Shown piece after piece: positions 1 to 5,457 of a DNA stretch of 11,825 nucleotides. Made by a program: the position numbers and the translations under genes. How positions within the stretch are numbered: position 1 is the stretch's first letter; each line of letters begins with the position of its first letter. Where the stretch lies: assembly GCA_946612185.1 (NCBI GenBank), contig CAMOEP010000043.1, forward strand, positions 1 through 11,825, given 5' to 3'. The DNA comes from an uncultured Ruminococcus sp. GTDB lineage: Bacteria; Bacillota; Clostridia; Oscillospirales; Ruminococcaceae. The notes beneath the pieces are model-generated. The model was not told where the DNA came from and did no database searches. It saw only the letters and a list, made by a program, of their open reading frames with translations.

Positions 1-857
1 AGCTTACCGCCGCTATTGCTGAAATAAGCGGAGGAGAGCTTGATAAGGACGAGGAGGAACGGAATATCGCCGCTGTCCTCGATGAAACTACTGCCGCTGA
101 TAAGCGCAGGAAAATGGATATCGTTATCAAATGGGTAACTGCCCTTAGCGCCTGCTTCGTTCTCGGAGTGGCTATGAATATCTATACCTCAGCCGCTTTC
201 GGCGCAGACCTTTTCACTACTGCCGTTATGTTCACAAAGAACGGCTTCTCCTTCGACTTTGCCGGGTTCGATGACCCTTATGAGCATGGCGAACCTATCA
301 TCGCTACTTCAAGCGAGGAAACCGGGACTACTACTACCTACAACCCCTGGTGGACTATCCCCTGGCTGAGCGATACCACAGCTACTAACGCTGTTCAGAC
401 TGATATCTCTACAGAGACAGCCGCTACAGCACCGGTGCAGACTGAGCCGGAATCTATGGCTCGTTACCTCAGTTTCAGCCGTGAACAGGGCGTATCTCCC
501 TGTTATCCGGTATCCGGGATATTCGATGATATGCCCCTCACAGACTACAGCGTGGAGGACAGCGGTCTTTCCAAAGACCTCTACTTCACTTTCGCAAACG
601 ACGAACATAGGCTCGATATTATGGTAGAGGTATTCCACAGCCGTGAGGAGATACCCTCATTCTTAGTACCTACCGATGAGCCTGACTATAAGACTTACCC
701 CTCAAATGTGGGTACAGTGTTCGTTTTCGGTCAGGAGGGCTATTCCACAGCCGTTTTCGCACATGACAATATTCTCTACACCATTGTTGGACAGAATATG
801 GACGCTCAGACCTTCATTGACGCTGCTACCAGCTTCTCTGATGGTCAGCAGAATTGA
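1..857 (+). CDS. Membrane-anchored protein with extracellular C-terminal domain (5' partial)
   Basis: The reading frame is open to the left edge (first full codon at position 3), so the true start is probably outside the window. The first in-window ATG is at 114, but it has no ribosome binding site and lies just before the membrane segment. Visible order: about 37 codons of charged, presumably cytoplasmic sequence; one hydrophobic segment (KWVTALSACFVLGVAMNIY, codons just after 114); a Ser/Thr-rich stalk containing TGTTTT and several TE/TA repeats; then a folded domain of about 120 residues ending GYSTAVFAHDNILYTIVGQN and a final helix. This order (cytoplasmic part, single membrane span, outer domain) is typical of anti-sigma-factor-like or DUF4367-like membrane proteins of Firmicutes. 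The last 50 residues resemble DUF4367 by eye only. The gene ends 10 bp before the next, suggesting co-transcription. Function unknown. Confidence 0.7.
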   Translation, partial: LTAAIAEISGGELDKDEEERNIAAVLDETTAADKRRKMDIVIKWVTALSACFVLGVAMNIYTSAAFGADLFTTAVMFTKNGFSFDFAGFDDPYEHGEPIIATSSEETGTTTTYNPWWTIPWLSDTTATNAVQTDISTETAATAPVQTEPESMARYLSFSREQGVSPCYPVSGIFDDMPLTDYSVEDSGLSKDLYFTFANDEHRLDIMVEVFHSREEIPSFLVPTDEPDYKTYPSNVGTVFVFGQEGYSTAVFAHDNILYTIVGQNMDAQTFIDAATSFSDGQQN

Positions 858-867
858 GGGCAGCAGT

Positions 868-1695
868 ATGAAAATAAGACCCTTCATTACTGCCGCTGTC
901 CTCGGTACTGTATGCGCTGTTTCCGCATCAAAAGCGGCTGTATGCAGCGCTGCGGAGAACCAGAAGGCAACCTCAGGGCTTATATCAAAGTGTATGCTCT
1001 CATGCTCTGGCAGCGGAGGTACACTTGATATCTATGCGAAAACTCAGTCAACTATGGTTATGGACAATATAGGTTTCAATGATATTGTCCTCCAGAAAAG
1101 CAGCGACGGTACAGAATGGACTGATGCGCTTTCATTAGGCTCAGTAGTCCACTCCGACCTTCGTTACTATACATACTCAGCGCAGATAACGGTCGATGGG
1201 GGTTACTTCTATAGGGTAACCTGCATTCACTACGCTGAGGGTACTCCTTACAGGAGTAATGTCACATATGTGCAGACTGCTGAAAATACGTCAAAGTCAT
1301 TCTTTATGGAGTCCGATCAGGGCAGCCATGGAGCCGCTGAAACTACTCCGCCGGTAACGTATACCACATCAGCTCAGCCCGTGACACAAGCACCAGCAAT
1401 TCCGACCACTGCTGCTGCTGCCGACCTGCCTGAACCGCCGGTGACTTCTGCCCTTACCGCTGCTGCTAAAGTAAGCCGGGGCACGACCACCACTATGGCT
1501 TCTACAGGTACTACCTCCGCTTCCACAGTCGCTACTTCCGGCACTTCTTCTACCTCCGCCGTAAGTACAGCTTCTTCAAAGGCTGAGACTGCCAGGGAAT
1601 CAGGTTCACCCAATACCGGAACTTCTGCCCCCGCTGTTGCCGCTGTAACGGTGATAGCAGCCAGCGCAGCAGTTCGCAGCCGCCGTAAGAAATAA
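868..1695 (+). CDS. Secreted protein with Ser/Thr-rich stalk and PNTG sorting-like C-terminus
   Basis: 275 residues. The start at 868 is chosen because it has a GAGGG ribosome binding site 7 nt upstream and opens directly into a signal peptide (MKIRPFITAAVLGTVCAVSA, likely cleaved near residues 28-29); longer in-frame starts run inside the preceding gene. Residues about 36-137 form a beta-rich domain with the pattern 'DIVLQKSSDGTEW...GGYFYRVTCIHYA', which resembles the small secreted domain I recall as DUF6147 in Firmicutes (family call from memory). Residues about 140-245 are a low-complexity Ser/Thr/Ala/Pro stalk. The C-terminus reads SPNTG (247-251), a hydrophobic stretch, then RSRRKK, which is the layout of a sortase signal with PNTG in place of LPxTG. 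It follows the upstream membrane protein by 10 bp, so the two probably form an operon. Likely a cell-surface protein; exact role not known. Confidence 0.8.
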   Translation: MKIRPFITAAVLGTVCAVSASKAAVCSAAENQKATSGLISKCMLSCSGSGGTLDIYAKTQSTMVMDNIGFNDIVLQKSSDGTEWTDALSLGSVVHSDLRYYTYSAQITVDGGYFYRVTCIHYAEGTPYRSNVTYVQTAENTSKSFFMESDQGSHGAAETTPPVTYTTSAQPVTQAPAIPTTAAAADLPEPPVTSALTAAAKVSRGTTTTMASTGTTSASTVATSGTSSTSAVSTASSKAETARESGSPNTGTSAPAVAAVTVIAASAAVRSRRKK

Positions 1696-1912
1696 CCACA
1701 GGCACGGAAATGCCGTGTTACGTCCGCATACGCTTCTGGGGGGAAGCAGCGGATATTCACTGCAAGATGTGGTGATTTCCGGTGCATCGGCTGATATGCC
1801 GCATTAGTCTGCCGGACTACCTATAAATGTCTGTAAAAAAATCATTCCGGCAGGATATGTGAAGTATCGCCGTTTAAAGCCAGTACCAGCATATCATGTC
1901 TGCAAAAGGCTT
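1696..1912. other. Non-coding stretch with two inverted repeats
   Basis: No convincing gene. A compound hairpin lies at 1723-1753 (TCCGC and GCTTC pairing with GAAGC and GCGGA around a G-rich loop) about 30 bp after the preceding stop codon. It has no following T run, so it is only a weak terminator candidate. A perfect 8-bp inverted repeat (CTGCCGGA at 1809-1816, TCCGGCAG at 1846-1853) encloses an A-rich loop of 29 nt. Nothing else was recognised. Confidence 0.5.
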
Positions 1913-2088
1913 AAGGCAACACCACACAGAGATTGTGGTGCAGATGCGCAGTCAGATTTTTCGGCAGATTGTGCATAAATTTCGCAGGCATACTGACGTA
2001 TGTCAAGAAATTTGTGTGCAAGATGCCGGAAAATATGCAAGCAGATGTGCCGCAAAGCCGTCAGGCGGTCTTTGTGCGGTGTTGCCTT
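1913..2088. mobile_element. 176-bp palindromic MITE-like element
   Basis: The left end AAGGCAACACCACACA (1913-1928) and right end TGTGCGGTGTTGCCTT (2073-2088) are inverted copies with one mismatch. The interior is also an imperfect palindrome around CATACTGACGTATG (about 1990-2003), with flanking arms such as AAATTTC/GAAATTT and CGGCA/TGCCG, so the whole unit can fold into one long hairpin. It encodes no plausible protein. Size, terminal inverted repeats and lack of coding capacity fit a miniature inverted-repeat transposable element or another palindromic intergenic repeat. The 16-nt right end occurs again identically at 5337-5352. No clear target-site duplication can be assigned, and no transposase is in the window. 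Confidence 0.65.
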
Positions 2089-2114
2089 GAAGAAAACTAT
2101 GGCTGATGTATAGT
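2087..2114 (+). promoter_or_regulatory. Candidate sigma-A promoter of the structured RNA
   Basis: TTGAAG (2087-2092), a 16-nt spacer, and TATAGT (2109-2114) predict a start near 2121. The match is moderate (4/6 and 5/6). The first two bases of the -35 box are the last two bases of the palindromic element, so insertion of that element may have built or altered this promoter (inference). Confidence 0.45.
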
Positions 2115-2120
2115 AAATGC

Positions 2121-2580
2121 ATAATGGCAAGGCTATACTGTGCGCCGAAAATGCTCAGGCTCAATAGGCAGAGCCGGGGCAGGGCTTATCTCCGCTCGCC
2201 CTTAAAAGCGGTCATACGCTGCTTTGCACTGTAGGCAGCGAAAGTTAGGATGGATTTAAGAGAACTATTCTCCGCCGGAGGATTCCGGCAAAAAGCCTGA
2301 GTTTATCAGGGAATTATGGGGACTGCATACCCGTTATGCAGTCAGATGAGTGATAAGGGAAGTTCCGCCGTTCTCTCAAAACGAGACGGCGACGACTTCT
2401 TCACTTATGGAACAGGTGCTATAAACTACGAATATTCCAGTATTTGCTTTCAGATAATTCTTGCTGCGCTCCGCTGATGCTTCCTGCGGAGCAGCGGCGG
2501 GACAGTCATGTTTGTAAATGCGATGAAATAAGAGGGATGAAATGCCGCAGGTGATGAGAGTCGCCTGCGGTGTTGTCTTT
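2121..2580 (+). ncRNA. Candidate large structured non-coding RNA (class not recognised)
   Basis: Roughly 460 nt without a plausible ORF but with closely packed stems. GGCTC/GAGCC (2158-2162 with 2171-2175). AGGGC/GCCCT (2181-2185 with 2198-2202) interleaved with CCGCT/AGCGG (2192-2196 with 2207-2211), a possible H-type pseudoknot. CGCTGC/GCAGCG (2217-2222 with 2235-2240). GCCGGA/TCCGGC around GGAT (2274-2289). CCTGA/TCAGG (2296-2310). GACTGCATA/TATGCAGTC (2321-2343). A long multi-part stem (2353-2408) pairs ATAAG, GAAGT, CGCCG and TCTC with their complements around TCAAAAC. GCTCCGC/GCGGAGC (2468-2492). A promoter-like site precedes it and an intrinsic terminator ends it. It lacks the conserved cores of RNase P RNA, tmRNA and SRP RNA that I could look for. 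Boundaries are inferred from the promoter and terminator. Function unknown. Confidence 0.5.
2544..2580 (+). terminator. Intrinsic terminator of the candidate structured RNA
   Basis: CCGCAGGTGA (2545-2554) pairs with TCGCCTGCGG (2561-2570), one G-U included, around a 6-nt loop. It is followed by TGTTGTCTTT. A GC-rich stem plus T-rich tail on the plus strand fits a Rho-independent terminator. Confidence 0.6.
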
Positions 2581-2721
2581 AAAAGGGAAACTGCCGCAAA
2601 TGACGTAGATGCGGCAGTTTCCCTGAAAAGGTGTGTATGTATATGAACGCCCGGAGGTATAGGGGCGATGAAACGGTTGAGAGATGCAGGTCTTGTTGTG
2701 TTACCTGCTTTCCTTTGTTCT
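2578..2721 (-). ncRNA. Candidate small RNA on the minus strand (about 145 nt)
   Basis: A consensus promoter (2728-2756) predicts a start near 2721. The transcript would read through a GCAGGT/ACCTGC hairpin and a CGCCC/GGGCG hairpin and end at a perfect 15-bp stem followed by TTTT. No open reading frame with a ribosome binding site is visible inside. It is convergent with the plus-strand candidate RNA, and the two 3' ends nearly meet. The case rests on promoter, stems and terminator only. Confidence 0.45.
2580..2624 (-). terminator. Strong intrinsic terminator (minus strand)
   Basis: A perfect 15-bp inverted repeat: AGGGAAACTGCCGCA at 2584-2598 and its complement at 2610-2624, loop of 11 nt. 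Read on the minus strand the stem is followed by TTTTAAAG. On the plus strand it is followed by GAAAAGG, so it should work mainly for minus-strand transcripts. Confidence 0.6.
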
Positions 2722-2727
2722 GTCTAT

Positions 2728-2756
2728 ATTATACTCGCTAACACGGGAAATTGCAA
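2728..2756 (-). promoter_or_regulatory. Sigma-A promoter, minus strand
   Basis: On the minus strand TTGCAA (2751-2756), a 17-nt spacer and a perfect TATAAT (2728-2733). It points away from spoIIID towards the terminator at 2580-2624, with no protein gene between. Confidence 0.6.
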
Positions 2757-2858
2757 TAACAGGCAGTTTTCAGATAGTATACAATTCAGTAAACATCGTA
2801 TACATTCCGTTACATAAGGTTACAGACCGTTTTCACATCACACCTTCCAGTATTTTCT

Positions 2859-2888
2859 TTGACACTTCCGGCTATTCCTGCATAGAAT
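2859..2888 (+). promoter_or_regulatory. Sigma-A promoter, plus strand
   Basis: A perfect TTGACA (2859-2864), an 18-nt spacer and TAGAAT (2883-2888). The predicted start is near 2895. No plausible coding region follows before the convergent 3' end of spoIIID at 3013. Confidence 0.5.
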
Positions 2889-2894
2889 AGTGTA

Positions 2895-3000
2895 GACGAC
2901 GGTGTGAATGAGAACGGCGGAGGCAAGTGGCATACGATGTAAAGCGCAGCGCTGCCCATGAACAGCTTAATTCTGCAAGATGCTTCAGACCGCCGTTTTC
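2895..3000 (+). ncRNA. Possible small structured RNA
   Basis: Downstream of the 2859-2888 promoter, AACGGCGG (about 2912-2919) can pair with CCGCCGTT (about 2991-2998), closing a loop of roughly 70-75 nt that contains the palindrome GCAGCGCTGC. The closing stem is followed by TTTTC, a weak termination signal. The longest in-frame reading from the internal ATG is 17 codons without a ribosome binding site. This could instead be a 3' regulatory structure for the convergent spoIIID transcript. Tentative. Confidence 0.3.
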
Positions 3001-3012
3001 AGATAGATAAGG

Positions 3013-3300
3013 TCATGCTCCGGTATTTTCAGGGGCGTGACCGTTTTTTTCGGCAAGTTCACGATACTTGCGCTGAGTTGCCATACCGCCCCGGATATGG
3101 CGCTCCTGCTTATTTATTTCAAGAACGTCCCTGACTCTTGCGTAAAGCTGAGGGTCTTGTTTTTTCAGACGTTCGCTCACGTCCTTATGTACGGTACTTT
3201 TTGATATCCCGAATTTGCTGGCGGCGGCACGGACTGTAGCACGGCAGTCGATGATGTACTGACCAAGGATTACCGCCCGCTGGTCGGGCTGCATCTTCAT
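3013..3300 (-). CDS. spoIIID: Sporulation transcription factor SpoIIID
   Basis: 95 residues, close to the 93 of the Bacillus protein. SpoIIID is a small DNA-binding protein that activates and represses many genes in the mother cell during mid-sporulation. The helix-turn-helix lies at about residues 22-45 (TVRAAASKFGISKSTVHKD, then SERL); the KSTVHKD and RHIRGGxATxxKY (67-79) motifs are family hallmarks, the latter in the basic C-terminal DNA-contact region. The start at 3300 is chosen over an upstream in-frame ATG because an AGGAGGTGA ribosome binding site (3307-3315) sits 8 nt before it. The gene stands alone; its neighbour at 3486 is divergent. The C-terminal tail after residue 80 is short and polar. 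The family call is very secure. Confidence 0.95.
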   Translation of the reverse strand: MKMQPDQRAVILGQYIIDCRATVRAAASKFGISKSTVHKDVSERLKKQDPQLYARVRDVLEINKQERHIRGGMATQRKYRELAEKNGHAPENTGA

Positions 3301-3321
3301 ACATATCACCTCCTTCCTGCT

Positions 3322-3329
3322 AATGTATA
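3322..3329 (-). promoter_or_regulatory. Possible sigma-E -10 element of spoIIID
   Basis: On the minus strand TATACATT resembles the ATACAnT core of sigma-E -10 boxes, and spoIIID is a sigma-E gene in Bacillus. It would start transcription just before the ribosome binding site. I cannot place a convincing -35 box at the right distance, so this is weak. Confidence 0.25.
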
Positions 3330-3395
3330 TGCGTAGCGGAGGGAAGTAATGCGTTTTGTGCAAATTACCTGTTCATTTTTCTTTCATATTTACTA

Positions 3396-3424
3396 TTGAC
3401 AAATTACTTTAGCAGTCCTATAAT
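3396..3424 (+). promoter_or_regulatory. Consensus sigma-A promoter of the phosphodiesterase gene
   Basis: TTGACA (3396-3401), exactly 17 nt, then TATAAT (3419-3424), a perfect match to both boxes. It leaves a leader of about 55 nt. The -10 box is flanked by ATTACT (3403-3408) and AGTAAT, a short inverted repeat that might be an operator (weak). Confidence 0.85.
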
Positions 3425-3485
3425 TTAAGTAGTAATGTCGATTTGATAAATAGTAATATAAATTAACTGTAAAAGAGTGAACCTG

Positions 3486-5303
3486 ATGAAGAAAAAATTT
3501 TTCGGCTCTGTGGCAGTTTTCCTCAGGGCTATGCCACATTTCCTGGTCTTTGAGATGCTGTTCAAGCTCATACTTATGGGCATCGGCGCTCCGGCTATGA
3601 CCAAACTCCTGAAAGTTACCATGAAAGCCGCCGGTATAACGTACCTTTCCGACGAAAGCCTGCTTGTATACCTGAAAAAGCCCGTAACACTGGCTGTTAT
3701 CGTGATTATAATGTTCATGATGGCGCTGTTTTCGTTTATAGAACTATCCGCCCTTGCCGGGTGCTTCGCCTGCTTCCAGAAAAAGCAGCGGCTATCCGCA
3801 TCGGGTATGCTGAAAACCGGAATACTGGCGTTTGTGAAGGCTTTCCGGGGGACGGGCATACTGCATTTCCTGATGTTCATGCTGTTCATGCCCCTGGCGC
3901 AGTTCACGCTGTCCTCCGGTATGTTCATGGCACCGGCGCTTCCGATAGTACGGCGGCTTTTCCGACCTATTGACAGCAGGCTGGGAGTAGCGGCTTTGAT
4001 ACTTATGAATATACTTTTCATACTATTCATGGTAAGCCGGAGTTACAGCCTGCATCTGCTTGTCCTCACCAATAAAAGGTTCTCCGACTGCACAAAGACA
4101 AGCCGGGAAATGATAGGCAAGAACAAGCTGCGAATGACCCTCTCCCTGATCTTGTGGAGTTTGTTCATGATTGCGGCAGCGGCGGCGGTTACGTTTATTA
4201 TAAGCTTTATCGTGCTGCTGTTCATCAAGGGCATAAGCCGACCGGGAAGGGCAGTACTGGCGGCGCTGAAGGTGCTGAGGTACGCCGGGAAGATATTCAT
4301 GGCGGTGTCCGCATTTTTCTCAGCCCCGGCGATAATGTGCTGGCTGACCTGGAGATTCCTTATGGATTATCCGGAGGACGGCGAGATAGTACTCCCCACA
4401 AGCGACACAAACCAAATGGGAACTGCCCCTCGTGCGGCGCTGGCGGTAATGGTTGCGGTAGTAGCATTTATGCTGAATTTCAGCTATTTCAAGTCGCTGT
4501 ATCAGGGCAATATCAGCCTGAACGTGGGAATCCTTTCCAAGACCCAGATAACTGCCCATCGTGGTGCGTCGAGGGAAGCGCCGGAGAATACTCTGGAAGC
4601 TTTTGAAGCGGCGCTGGACAGTGGTGCGGATTATATCGAACTTGACGTGCAGCTTACGAAGGACGGACAGCTTGTGGTGTTCCACGACGAGACTATAGAC
4701 CGTACTACCACCGGCAAGGGAAAGCTTTGCGACATAACCTATGATGAATTGCAGAAGTATTCAGCCGGGTCATGGTTCGGAACGGGGAATGAGTTTGCAG
4801 GGGCGAGAGTACCGCTGCTCAGCGAGGTACTTGACCTTGTGGGCGACGACATAATGCTGAACATTGAGATAAAGGATCACGGCGACATAGTGCAGACGGT
4901 AGAAAAGACGGTTGAGCTTATCCACGAATATGATATCACGGATTCCTGCTATGTTACGTCATTTTCCTACAAGGCGCTGAAGAATGTCAAGAAGCTTGAC
5001 CCGAAGATCAAGACGGGACTCATAGCGAACGTAGCGGCGGCATCGGGTTATTCACGGCTGAAATACGTTGATGTACTGAGTCTGAACCAGATATTTGTGA
5101 ACGCTACGGTAGTAAGTGCCGCCCACCAGAACGGCAAGAGGGTATTTGTGTGGACGGTAGACCAAAGTAACGACATGAAGAAGATGATATCGCTTGGCGT
5201 GGACAACATCATCACCAACCGTCCGGCAGCCTGTGCGAAGATAGTATACTCAGTTGACGTAGGCGACCAGGTACTTAATATCCTTAAAACCCTATTTTCT
5301 TGA
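3486..5303 (+). CDS. Membrane-fused glycerophosphodiester phosphodiesterase
   Basis: 605 residues. It hydrolyses glycerophosphodiesters to glycerol-3-phosphate and an alcohol, or acts on related polymers. Residues 1-340 hold several hydrophobic segments (around 17-34, 64-93, 125-140, 168-190, 220-248, 275-292 and 316-333), matching the membrane domain found N-terminal in this subfamily. Residues 354-595 form the GDPD TIM barrel: HRG (358-360), ENT (367-369), ELD (385-387) with metal-binding acids, FHD (399-401, general acid/base His400), EIK (461-463), and VWTVD and ITNRP near the end. All expected catalytic residues are present, so it should be active, with the catalytic domain probably outside the membrane. 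The ATG at 3486 is preferred over the GTG at 3477 because only the former has a purine-rich AAGAG at suitable distance. Monocistronic, with its own strong promoter and terminator. Substrate cannot be told from sequence; lipoteichoic acid or phospholipid head-group turnover is possible. Confidence 0.93.
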   Translation: MKKKFFGSVAVFLRAMPHFLVFEMLFKLILMGIGAPAMTKLLKVTMKAAGITYLSDESLLVYLKKPVTLAVIVIIMFMMALFSFIELSALAGCFACFQKKQRLSASGMLKTGILAFVKAFRGTGILHFLMFMLFMPLAQFTLSSGMFMAPALPIVRRLFRPIDSRLGVAALILMNILFILFMVSRSYSLHLLVLTNKRFSDCTKTSREMIGKNKLRMTLSLILWSLFMIAAAAAVTFIISFIVLLFIKGISRPGRAVLAALKVLRYAGKIFMAVSAFFSAPAIMCWLTWRFLMDYPEDGEIVLPTSDTNQMGTAPRAALAVMVAVVAFMLNFSYFKSLYQGNISLNVGILSKTQITAHRGASREAPENTLEAFEAALDSGADYIELDVQLTKDGQLVVFHDETIDRTTTGKGKLCDITYDELQKYSAGSWFGTGNEFAGARVPLLSEVLDLVGDDIMLNIEIKDHGDIVQTVEKTVELIHEYDITDSCYVTSFSYKALKNVKKLDPKIKTGLIANVAAASGYSRLKYVDVLSLNQIFVNATVVSAAHQNGKRVFVWTVDQSNDMKKMISLGVDNIITNRPAACAKIVYSVDVGDQVLNILKTLFS

Positions 5304-5336
5304 TTAATTCATAACGTAATTGCGCTCCGCTAATTC

Positions 5337-5352
5337 TGTGCGGTGTTGCCTT
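5337..5352 (+). repeat. Second copy of the MITE-like element's terminal repeat
   Basis: TGTGCGGTGTTGCCTT is identical over 16 nt to the right end of the palindromic element at 2073-2088. A degenerate opposite end, AAGGCGACACC, follows at 5428-5438, but in outward-facing order, so this is not a full copy of the 176-bp element. Confidence 0.65.
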
Positions 5353-5370
5353 AGCAACTGATACAAAATA

Positions 5371-5413
5371 AAAAACCGTCCGGCTCGCATTGTGAACCGG
5401 ACGGTATCTTTTT
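5371..5413. terminator. Bidirectional intrinsic terminator
   Basis: ACCGTCCGG (5375-5383) pairs with CCGGACGGT (5397-5405), a 9-bp stem with a 13-nt loop. A runs precede it (AAAATAAAAA up to 5375) and a T run follows (5409-5413), so it can terminate both the phosphodiesterase transcript (plus) and the LRR operon (minus). Confidence 0.85.
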
Positions 5414-5457
5414 AAATTCGTCGCCGTAAGGCGACACCATAAATTACGCATTACGCA

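Noticed and set aside
676..867. Upstream extension of the secreted protein to an ATG at 676.
   Set aside because: It would overlap the preceding gene by 180 bp and place the signal peptide inside the protein; the start at 868 has a ribosome binding site.
1374..1787. Minus-strand ORF of 137 codons.
   Set aside because: Antisense shadow of the Ser/Thr-rich stalk of the secreted protein; the Ala/Val/Glu-rich product is what such codons give in reverse.
1896..2130. Short ORFs on both strands across the 176-bp palindrome.
   Set aside because: They arise from the palindromic repeat, are compositionally odd and lack ribosome binding sites.
2121..2580. RNase P RNA, tmRNA or SRP RNA identity for the structured region.
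   Set aside because: The conserved sequence cores of these RNAs were looked for on both strands and not seen.
2684..2890. Plus-strand ORF of 68 codons with a hydrophobic N-terminus.
   Set aside because: No usable ribosome binding site (a purine run abuts the ATG). It covers a minus-strand consensus promoter, and its later sequence shows no protein-like pattern.
3301..3363. Longer SpoIIID start 21 codons upstream.
   Set aside because: The family starts near the chosen Met, and the AGGAGGTGA site lies between the two candidate starts.
3425..4030. Minus-strand ORF of 201 codons opposite the phosphodiesterase.
   Set aside because: It lies over the membrane-domain coding region of a clear GDPD gene and includes its promoter; no family features or start signals.
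5444..5457. Tandem ATTACGC units as a possible CRISPR or iteron array.
   Set aside because: Only two units of 7 bp without spacers, lying inside a palindromic repeat arm.
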